Below, piece by piece: positions 9,937 to 17,034 of a DNA stretch of 64,000 nt (positions are counted from its first letter, which is position 1; every line of letters begins with the position of its first letter). Location: positions 1,116,001 to 1,180,000 of the forward strand of contig CM066293.1 in the NCBI GenBank assembly GCA_033816765.1, read 5' to 3'. The DNA is from Nothopassalora personata (Eukaryota; Ascomycota; Dothideomycetes; Mycosphaerellales; Mycosphaerellaceae). Below the pieces are notes generated by a model. That model worked only from the letters and a program-made list of their open reading frames with translations. It was not told where the DNA came from and made no database searches. Both the position numbers and the translations under genes were made by a program.

Positions 9937-12900
9937 TCAAGCCTCAGCTTGCCTCAAGTTGTATCTGCGCTCCGCCGGTGCTTTGTGGGGCTCACTATTG
10001 GCAACGATGTCTGGGTCGTCCAGTATCCACCCTTCAGGTTTGCGCCAACCAGGTGGTGGACCGGCTGCTGACGGGTTCTTGTGATGATAGTCTGCCATCG
10101 CCTCCTCGGCACTACCTTTCAGTTTGCTGTAAGGCACCTCTGTGATAGCACCACCTTCCCAGCGGACGGTGTACTTCACGTGCTTCTTGGCTTTGCCAGT
10201 CCACCTGCTGTCCACAATCGCCTCAACCGCGTACTCGTCGGGTTCGTCGCCGTCTGAAGCCTCGATAAGTGGTTGGCCTTGGCTCTGGTTCGGGAATGGG
10301 TCGTCATTCGCAGGTCGCAACACGCTGGTGTGAAAGCGTGGGTATATGCGCATGCTCTCCTGTAGGTCGAGCTCGTACACATCGGGGTTGACTCTTCGTG
10401 TAATCGTGAAGGGACCTGCGTTCTTATGGTCAAGTTTCTTGCAGGGCCTTCGAGTGCGGATGTTTCTGGTATCCAGCCAAACCTTGTCTCCAATCGCGTA
10501 TCGTGGCGCGGGCTTGCGCTTGGTGGCATCCGCGTATTTTGCCTGCGTGTAGTTAAGCTGTGTGATGCAGTGCGCGTTGACATTCTCCATAAAAGATGCA
10601 AAATCTTCTGCGTGCCGCTTCGACAAGGCCTGTGCTTTCGGAAGCTTGGCAGGGGGTCCGGGAGCCTGAGGCAGCACCTCCATACGAGGATTGCGGCCTA
10701 AGGTTGCAAAGAAAGGTGATACACCTGTAGCAGCGCTTTGCTGGTTGTTCAAGGCGAACTCTGCGATAGGCAGCCATTGGACCCAGTCGTCCTGCATGTA
10801 GTTGACGTATGCGCGGAGGTACTGCTCCATCGACTGATTCGTGCGCTCTGACTGCCCATCTGTCTGAGGGTGAAAAGCCGTCGAAATCTTTGTGCGTATG
10901 CCGAGTCGTATCATCAGTGCTTTCCAGAATTGGCTGACCCATTGACTCCCACGGTCCGACACTGCGGTCTCGAACAGTCCTTGGTCCTTGATCACATGCT
11001 TCAGTACTGCGTCAGCAGCCGTTTCAGGGGTCAGATCCACAACCGGCATGAGATGCTTCTTCTTAGTTAGCCTGCAGGTGAGGGTGAGTATATTCTCGTA
11101 TTTCACGCCCTCAGCACTGTAGCTCTCAGGCAACTCCACCACGTAGTCCAGTGCTACTTCCTTGTATGCACCGTCAGGGACGGGCAGCTGTCGCAACGCT
11201 CCTTGGTAGGCGTCGTGGAAAGCTTTGGACCTCGTGCAGATGTAACAGTTCTTGACGTACTTGGCGACATCTGCGGCGAGTCCAGGCCAGTAGTACGTAC
11301 GGGTGAGGAGGTCGACGGTCTTTTCGCGACCTGGATGTCCTGCAAGCGGAGCATCATGGTGTCTTGCCATAAGCTCTGGTCGTAGATCGTATGGCACATA
11401 CGTGCGGCCTTGTATCTTAATCAAGGCGCCTTCCAGTTCGCAGTCACTAAGCGAGATGTGAGCAGAGCCCTCCAGGTTCTGTGGAAGCGTTCGGGCCTTG
11501 TCGTCGGCCAACGCCCTCTTGATACCGCATGCCAGATCGTCCTTAGCGTATGCTTCTTCTATGAGTTCCTCGATGGAAGCTTCATTTGCTTCCAGCACAC
11601 AGAGAGCCAGGTGATACTGATCTACAGCTGTGCGATGCGTAGTCATTGCTGACAGTCTCAGGCGCTCGCGTACCTCCGGAGGAAGGTTGCGCGGCTTCAA
11701 CACTGCTTGTTGCCGGTGTTTCACATCATCCTCATCGTCCATGTCTTGTCTGCGACGAGTGAGGCTATCAGGTTTCGTCCCGAGCTTGCCAGGGCGGTAT
11801 TCGATCTGGAAGTCGAACCCGGACAGGAACTCGCTCCAGCGGGCCTGTCGACGCGTAAGTTGCTTAGTAGTCATAAACCACTCCAAGCCTTTGTGATCTG
11901 TAAGCACCTTGGATGGTGCACTCATCAATTCAGGGCGCCATTCCTCAAATGCGCGGACAATGGCCATAAGCTCTTTGTCGTAAATCTCGTAGTTGCACTC
12001 AGCCGGGTTCATCTTCGTTGAATAGAACGCGATGGGGTGCAGCTCGCCGTCATCTCCCACTTGAGAGAGCACACCAGCAGTGCATCGGTCTGATGAGTCA
12101 GTCTCCACAACACAGGGCTTGGTGATGTCGAAGTGCGCCAGGACTGGGCGCTTGCAGAAAGCTGCCTTTAGTGTCTCGAACGCATTTTGGCAGTCGGAGC
12201 TCCACACGAAGGGTGCACGGTTCTTGAGTGCATTGCCGCGTGTGAGATCGGTCAGAGGCATGACGATGCCGGAGAAGTTGTCAACAAATCTCCTGTAGAA
12301 GTTGGCTAACCCAAGGAAGGACAGCACATCCTTCAAGCTCTGTGGTGTTGCCCAATCCATGATAGTCTGGACTTTGGATTCATCCATCTGAATGCCTTTG
12401 TCAGTGATGATTAGCCCTAGGAACTTGACGCTCTTCTGGAAGAAGCGGCACTTGTGAACATCAATCGGAAGTCGCGCGTCGATCAGACACTGGATGATAG
12501 TGCGTACGTGCTTCACGTGCTCCTCAAACGAGCCATGCGTGAACACGATGCAATCATCCAGGTATGCAGACACGAAGTCATCCAAGTGTCTACACAGGGC
12601 CTTGTTGATGTATGCTTGGAACGCGCTGGGCGCATTGCATAATCCGAAGGGCACCACCAGCCATTCGTACGTGCCGTACCTGGTGGTAAAGGCTGTCTTC
12701 CACTCATCACCTTCCCGGATGCGCAGTTCGTTGAAAGCAGCAATAATGTCGAGGGTCGTGAACCACTGGGCACCACTCATTCGTGCTAGTGTCTCACGCA
12801 CCTGTGGTATCGGATACCTGTTCTTGATAGTGATGGCATTCACTGCCCGGTAATCCACACACACGCGCAAGCCGCCTCCAGGCTTCTTGACAATGATAAC

Positions 12901-13281
12901 AGGGCTAGCAATCTGCGAGGTAGAGCGTCGAATCTTGCCCGCTGCTTCCTCTTTGTCGACATGGGCTTTGGTGACATCTAGCTCGGGCTTCGACATAGAG
13001 TAAGGGCGCTTGAAAGGCAGTTTAGCGCCTTCAACGAATTCAATCGCTAGGTCCGATTCTGGTCGATGAGGTGGCAGGCCCTCCGCGACAGTCGGGTCAA
13101 ATCCGTGCTTCAGGTCCTTCAGCTGTTGAGGCAGCAAGCTCTCTACTTCTCGCATAGTTGCTTGCTTCTTGTTCATGTAAATAGCTTTATCTTCAGCAGT
13201 CATTGCGCTCAATCGTACGCTAATGTCGTGGAGAAGTTCTTCGGTCGTGGGTTCTGGTTCATCCGGGTCAAGAGTCCCCAT
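9937..13281 (-). CDS. Chromovirus pol: RT, RNase H, integrase, chromodomain
   Basis: This 1114-residue polyprotein starts at the ATG at 13281; the frame opens after a TGA near 13317, so about 105 bases overlap the protease ORF. RT: KNRYPIPQV, the AFQAYINKAL region and YLDDCIVF near residue 239. RNase H: VVETDSSDR near 388 and EIYDKELMAIV. Integrase: an HHCC zinc domain with CYIC near 680, then catalytic Asp in VALDYVV (about 708), Asp in SDRGSQW (about 773) and Glu in GQSERTNQS (about 808). Chromodomain-like segment near residues 1015-1045: YAVEAIVDSRW then VKYTVRWEGG, which can direct integration to marked chromatin. All catalytic residues I looked for are present. Confidence 0.95.
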   Translation of the reverse strand: MGTLDPDEPEPTTEELLHDISVRLSAMTAEDKAIYMNKKQATMREVESLLPQQLKDLKHGFDPTVAEGLPPHRPESDLAIEFVEGAKLPFKRPYSMSKPELDVTKAHVDKEEAAGKIRRSTSQIASPVIIVKKPGGGLRVCVDYRAVNAITIKNRYPIPQVRETLARMSGAQWFTTLDIIAAFNELRIREGDEWKTAFTTRYGTYEWLVVPFGLCNAPSAFQAYINKALCRHLDDFVSAYLDDCIVFTHGSFEEHVKHVRTIIQCLIDARLPIDVHKCRFFQKSVKFLGLIITDKGIQMDESKVQTIMDWATPQSLKDVLSFLGLANFYRRFVDNFSGIVMPLTDLTRGNALKNRAPFVWSSDCQNAFETLKAAFCKRPVLAHFDITKPCVVETDSSDRCTAGVLSQVGDDGELHPIAFYSTKMNPAECNYEIYDKELMAIVRAFEEWRPELMSAPSKVLTDHKGLEWFMTTKQLTRRQARWSEFLSGFDFQIEYRPGKLGTKPDSLTRRRQDMDDEDDVKHRQQAVLKPRNLPPEVRERLRLSAMTTHRTAVDQYHLALCVLEANEASIEELIEEAYAKDDLACGIKRALADDKARTLPQNLEGSAHISLSDCELEGALIKIQGRTYVPYDLRPELMARHHDAPLAGHPGREKTVDLLTRTYYWPGLAADVAKYVKNCYICTRSKAFHDAYQGALRQLPVPDGAYKEVALDYVVELPESYSAEGVKYENILTLTCRLTKKKHLMPVVDLTPETAADAVLKHVIKDQGLFETAVSDRGSQWVSQFWKALMIRLGIRTKISTAFHPQTDGQSERTNQSMEQYLRAYVNYMQDDWVQWLPIAEFALNNQQSAATGVSPFFATLGRNPRMEVLPQAPGPPAKLPKAQALSKRHAEDFASFMENVNAHCITQLNYTQAKYADATKRKPAPRYAIGDKVWLDTRNIRTRRPCKKLDHKNAGPFTITRRVNPDVYELDLQESMRIYPRFHTSVLRPANDDPFPNQSQGQPLIEASDGDEPDEYAVEAIVDSRWTGKAKKHVKYTVRWEGGAITEVPYSKLKGSAEEAMADYHHKNPSAAGPPPGWRKPEGWILDDPDIVANSEPHKAPAERRYNLRQAEA

Positions 13282-14021
13282 CTCCCAGACCAGGTATCCT
13301 TCTTCAAGCCCTCCTCACATGCCTCGCCGATAGTCATGCTGGAGACTTGGATCGGAGGCGTCTGGAGATGAGGGATGGCGTGTTGCATGCGGACCTTCGT
13401 GCCACCAATAGTCGTCGGGCAGGGGTCGCAGTGCTCAGCACAATATTTCTCGGTGAAGGTGAATGTATTCGCCCTCCAATCTGGCACAGGACAGTGCTTC
13501 TGAAACCATGGGATCCCCAGAACGAGATCGTAGTCCAGGTCGGTAACGAAGCAGTTGATTTCTTCTGTGTGTCCGTTCAGATCCAAGTCTGCCTTCACAC
13601 ATTCAGTGGCTTGTCCGGATGCTTCAGGGTTCGCTCCCAAGCCGATACTCCATGCTTGCGGCAGTCTAGTCCTGGACAGATGCTTCTTAGCAAACGCTGT
13701 GCTACAGAAGAAGGACTCAGCGCCTGGGTCCATTAGAATGCGAGCGAGTTCGCCGCCTACTAGTCCACAGACGACGATGTGAGAGCTCCTAGGAGGGAGA
13801 TCCATCGCTTGCATAGCATGCAGTGCAACTTCTGGGCTGAAGATCACCGGCATGTCGTCTACGGCCGTCTCCTGCTGCGCAGGGTTCTTCTTTCCTCCAT
13901 GTCGATGGTGTAACAACGGTGATGTAACCTTCGGCAGAGGTGTGACCGCTGGCGGTCTAGGTGGCACTACCTTCGGAGGGTCAGTGCCAGGCGCACTCAC
14001 TGGCTCCTGGTCGTTGCGCAT
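13209..14021 (-). CDS. Chromovirus aspartic protease
   Basis: This 270-residue ORF is in the -1 frame relative to gag. Its first ATG is 14021, 11 bases after the gag stop, but the frame is open through the G5 run upstream, so it may be made as a gag fusion. A Pro-rich N-terminus is followed by a retropepsin-like domain: ILMDPGAESFF near residue 100 holds the catalytic Asp, and DYDLVLGIPWF near 172 is the conserved flap-distal segment of Gypsy proteases. The catalytic triplet reads Asp-Pro-Gly (Asp codon at 13728-13730) where Asp-Ser/Thr-Gly is usual. The ORF overlaps the pol frame, again by -1. Confidence 0.82.
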   Translation of the reverse strand: MRNDQEPVSAPGTDPPKVVPPRPPAVTPLPKVTSPLLHHRHGGKKNPAQQETAVDDMPVIFSPEVALHAMQAMDLPPRSSHIVVCGLVGGELARILMDPGAESFFCSTAFAKKHLSRTRLPQAWSIGLGANPEASGQATECVKADLDLNGHTEEINCFVTDLDYDLVLGIPWFQKHCPVPDWRANTFTFTEKYCAEHCDPCPTTIGGTKVRMQHAIPHLQTPPIQVSSMTIGEACEEGLKKDTWSGRWGLLTRMNQNPRPKNFSTTLAYD

Positions 14022-14032
14022 ACGACCAGAGC

Positions 14033-16066
14033 CTAGGCTTCCCCCGACGGCGAAGCCTCCAGCTCAATCAGGTCCTCGACTTGCATGGAAGAGTTCTTCG
14101 TAGTGTTGGTGGTGTTGTTACCACCAGACTTCTTGAACTTCTTGAATGGACACTTTGGAACCCAAGGTCCCTTGTGGTCGGTGCTCTTGCATGCGTAACA
14201 GAACACGTCTTCCTTTGGGCGGTTCACGTCCTCCTTCGTGAGGTTGCGGAAGATCACGCCCTCCTTCTTGGCAGCTTCAAGATCATATTCGCTGCGGATC
14301 TTGTCATTGTGGTGGATGTGCTTAGGCTTGCCATCTCCGCCTCCACGACGGTCAGCGCCACTTCCACCACCAGGAGCACCGCCTCCATTGCGGTTGTTGT
14401 TGTTGCCGCCGGGACCTTGAGCGTCGTTCAGGCGCAACTCGGCGTCTCGCAGATAGCGCTGCATAGCCGTCAGGTCGGTGAATTCTTCGCGGTAAGCGAG
14501 CGCTGTCTTTAGCGATTTGTTGAGCTTGTCTGCCATGTCCTCACAGAGCTCTTCATCTGTCTTGCTGAGGTACATGCCGTGTTCCAGGAATTCTGCGCAG
14601 AAGTCGTCGAAACCGCGGTTGTTCTGGTAGCAGTTCTGGTACGCCTTCCGATGCTTCTTCATCTCATGATGTTCTCCGAACGAGTCGTTCAACACTGCCA
14701 TGAGGTCCTTCCAGGTAACCCCAGGCTTTCTCTTGTGAGGTCGCAATCGGGCGTTGGCATTGCCAACCACGAATGAGCTGAACACGGTCAGGCAAGCTGA
14801 GGGCAACCGGCCACAGACTTCCTCCATCTCCATGTATCCCTCCATCTTCTCCTTCCATTCTTGGAAGTTCAGTTCGTCCTTCAGGCCAGGTGTGCCTGCT
14901 GAGAAGGTCGGAATCTTTCTCGAATCAATGGGGTTGCGTAATCCCCCGCCATGCTGCTGTGCTGTAGGGACGGACACCACTGTCGAGGCGTCGTCATCGC
15001 CACCATTCACAGTGGAGCTTGTCTTAGGCTTGGGTGTCGGAAGCTCGACGCCCGGATCATCACCGTCAAGCAGCAGCTCGAGTGCTGACTTCTGACGTGC
15101 TGGCTTCGGTGGCGGTATGGGCTCCTTGGGCTTCAGAGCTGCAATCTGCTCATCACGCTCCTTCACCTGCGCCTGCAGGGAGGTGATCTTGACTGCACCG
15201 CGCTCGTTTACACTCTGCAACGTGGCCAGCTCTGTCCGCGACTCCTCCAACTCACCAACCAGGTCCGTGTTGCGTGCACGTAGGTTCTGAATCTCGGTAG
15301 CTGCCTTAATCTCCAGTGCTTTCAATCTAGTCACCTCTTTCGCTGTTTCTTGGTCATCGTCACCTAACGCGTTCAAGGTCTCCTGTAACGTCTGCAGTTC
15401 GTCCTTGACCCGGTTGTTCTCTGCCTGTAGCCGCTTCTTCTGATCGGCTAGGTGTTCTGCTCGTGCTTTCAGCCCGAGGAAGGAGATGCGATACTCGTCG
15501 AGTACGTCAAGCCAAGCGTCTGGGTTCTTCCGGACGGCTCGCTCGAGTTCCTCGGCGGTAACTACTTGAAACTCGGAGGGGATGTACCGGGCTCTGTATT
15601 CCAGCTCTTCACCCTCATGTCGGTCAATGGGTATCGCGTGCCGGAAGCTGAGGTTGTCCTCCTTGCGGGCGCGAGTTCCCTGGGCCAGCGTGTCCTCGCC
15701 TCCAATTGCGAGTCGCAGGTCCTTCTCAGTTTGACGACGGTTGTATTCTGCCTGCAGACGCTCCTGGTGCTGCTGCTGTTGTACCCGCCGACGCTCCTCT
15801 TGCTGACGAGCCTGCTCAGCACCATCTCGACCCTGAGTCTCGTCTTGTGTCTCTTGCGCCATCTTGCGCAGTCGTTCTACACCCTGGGTGTCGTCGAAAT
15901 CCGGATTCCACTCTGACTCGTCTTCCACCTCACGTTGTCCTTCGGTTAGTGTGCCGTTCTGTCGTTGGCGCGCGTCGCGGAGGAACTTCTTCGTGAGTGG
16001 GTTAAGGTTCAGGTTGGGAATGAATGAGGATTCGTCTGCTCCGAGTGTCGTCTGGTTTGCGGCCAT
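14033..16066 (-). CDS. Chromovirus gag
   Basis: This 677-residue structural protein starts at the ATG at 16066 (the upstream in-frame GTG at 16102 is less likely). The N-terminus is Gln/Glu/Arg-rich. Residues about 200-312 form a long predicted coiled coil with heptads of Leu, Ala and Glu. A retrotransposon gag core follows at about 415-560 (NFQEWKEKMEGY through YLRDAELRLND), then a Gly/Asn-rich linker. One zinc knuckle lies at about 621-640 (14150-14200). It has the unusual spacing CX2CX4HX7C instead of CX2CX4HX4C. The stop at 14033-14035 is preceded by a G5 run. The next ORF lies in the -1 frame, so gag-PR fusion by frameshifting is plausible. Confidence 0.9.
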   Translation of the reverse strand: MAANQTTLGADESSFIPNLNLNPLTKKFLRDARQRQNGTLTEGQREVEDESEWNPDFDDTQGVERLRKMAQETQDETQGRDGAEQARQQEERRRVQQQQHQERLQAEYNRRQTEKDLRLAIGGEDTLAQGTRARKEDNLSFRHAIPIDRHEGEELEYRARYIPSEFQVVTAEELERAVRKNPDAWLDVLDEYRISFLGLKARAEHLADQKKRLQAENNRVKDELQTLQETLNALGDDDQETAKEVTRLKALEIKAATEIQNLRARNTDLVGELEESRTELATLQSVNERGAVKITSLQAQVKERDEQIAALKPKEPIPPPKPARQKSALELLLDGDDPGVELPTPKPKTSSTVNGGDDDASTVVSVPTAQQHGGGLRNPIDSRKIPTFSAGTPGLKDELNFQEWKEKMEGYMEMEEVCGRLPSACLTVFSSFVVGNANARLRPHKRKPGVTWKDLMAVLNDSFGEHHEMKKHRKAYQNCYQNNRGFDDFCAEFLEHGMYLSKTDEELCEDMADKLNKSLKTALAYREEFTDLTAMQRYLRDAELRLNDAQGPGGNNNNRNGGGAPGGGSGADRRGGGDGKPKHIHHNDKIRSEYDLEAAKKEGVIFRNLTKEDVNRPKEDVFCYACKSTDHKGPWVPKCPFKKFKKSGGNNTTNTTKNSSMQVEDLIELEASPSGEA

Positions 16067-16137
16067 TCGGACTCGGTGTCGCACGCGCGTTTCTGTGCAC
16101 ACGTGGTCGGGGTGATCGCTTGCGGCGATCGAGGGTG

Positions 16138-16147
16138 GTAGAACTTA
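16138..16147 (-). other. Candidate self-priming primer-binding site
   Basis: One base inside the 5' LTR the element strand reads TAAGTTCTAC. This is the exact 10-base complement of GTAGAACTTA within the LTR at 16203-16212. There is no TGG start as expected for a tRNA-primed site. Tf1/sushi-type elements prime reverse transcription from the 5' end of their own mRNA through such a match; assigning that mechanism here is inference. Confidence 0.6.
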
Positions 16148-16148
16148 A

Positions 16149-16338
16149 TGACACGGACAAGACAGCAACAGGGCGCAAACGTGTATTAGCCTTAGTATCG
16201 AGTAAGTTCTACGAAGAAGAGAAGTAAGAAGTCGCGAGAAGCGCGTGATAAGATCGGGCCCGAATCTAGGGTCCGGGCGCGCTAGGGCGCGAGGTCACGT
16301 GACACCGAAGTGCGTCTGTGCAAAGGTAAACCGTGACA
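16149..16338 (-). repeat. 5' LTR of the chromovirus
   Basis: This 190-bp repeat is identical to 9479-9668. Within it, on the element strand, GTAGAACTTA at 16212-16203 is complementary to the primer-binding site just inside the LTR. This suggests that the R region, and so the mRNA 5' end, begins near 16212. Confidence 0.95.
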
Positions 16339-16480
16339 ACTACGACGAGTTTAAGACGAAACTCGATAATCTATGCGGGATACCGAACGAGGAGGTATAC
16401 GCCGACCGACATATCCGATAACTTCGATAGACTACTTCTATAGCGCTATACGCCTTAGAATTCTAAGAACGAGAGAAACC
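16339..16480 (+). pseudogene. Fragment of a RIP-damaged retroelement gag
   Basis: This scrap starts exactly at the LTR border. One frame reads YDEFKTKLDNLCGIPNEEVY and then ADRHIR, LR, TTSIALYALEF, separated by TAA/TAG codons where Gln is expected (RQLRQ-type gag motif). It does not match the gag of the relic at 5294-6380 and is not the continuation of the RNase H code on the other side of the chromovirus. After about 16480 the composition becomes host-like. Confidence 0.7.
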
Positions 16481-17034
16481 ATGTCAACCAGGCCACGGCC
16501 GGTACCGTCCCGCTGGATCTATCACATGCTCAAGACCCTGGGCGGCGCCGACTACCGACGGTCTACCTTCGGGATCGACCTGAACAATGACATGATTACC
16601 GCGCACCTCAACTTTCACCACCATCCATCATGGTGCATCTCGCATTCACTTCACTTTAAACATAGTCATCAGGCAGCGAGAGTGGTAGCCTGATGGATTG
16701 CTTAGGCCAAAATGTAGCTGGCGATACGAGGCAGCAGCGGTAACAACGGCGGTGGAGTGCAGCAACAGCACAGCACTGCAGTGACAGCTTCGCTTAAGCT
16801 TGTGGACCGAGTACAGAGAATAGAGAGAGAGCTGCATAGTGCTTGTCGACAGCGCAGAGACACAACAGCACGCTTTGGGACAATCTACGGGCGGGCAAGC
16901 AGACAAGCAGACAAGCAGTCCCGTCCAACAGCAGTGAGCAAGTCCGGCCGGTGACTATAGCACGTGTGAGACTGTTGTTCACGTGTTTGCTGCGTCCTCA
17001 CATTTGCTTCACTTGCATCCAGACTCAGTCAGAC
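16481..17034 (+). other. Retroelement/host junction and upstream region of the Atg26 gene
   Basis: The plus strand has a GC-rich ORF from the ATG at 16481 to 16693 (71 codons; includes FGIDLNNDMITAHLN) that I do not recognise. It could be a small gene or a gene fragment cut by the transposon block. The rest, to 17034, is probably the 5' leader and promoter of the glucosyltransferase gene, with CAG-rich and GCAG-rich patches. Confidence 0.4.

Larger units (their letters stand above)
9479..16338 (-). mobile_element. Ty3/Gypsy chromovirus, complete, with identical LTRs
   Basis: This is a full-length element on the minus strand. The two 190-bp LTRs (9479-9668 and 16149-16338) look identical base for base, indicating a young insertion. 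Internal order on the minus strand is: primer-binding site, gag, protease, RT-RNase H-integrase-chromodomain, polypurine tract. The three ORFs are in successive -1 frames. There is no stop-codon damage of the kind seen in the neighbouring relic. The sequences just outside the LTRs (ATAGG on the left, ACTAC on the right) are not a target duplication, and the flanks belong to different parts of retroelements. Confidence 0.95.

Noticed and set aside
16843..17034. N-terminal extension of the Atg26 protein by 64 residues
   Set aside because: The extension has no conserved features; the ATG at 17035 gives the family-typical N-terminus.
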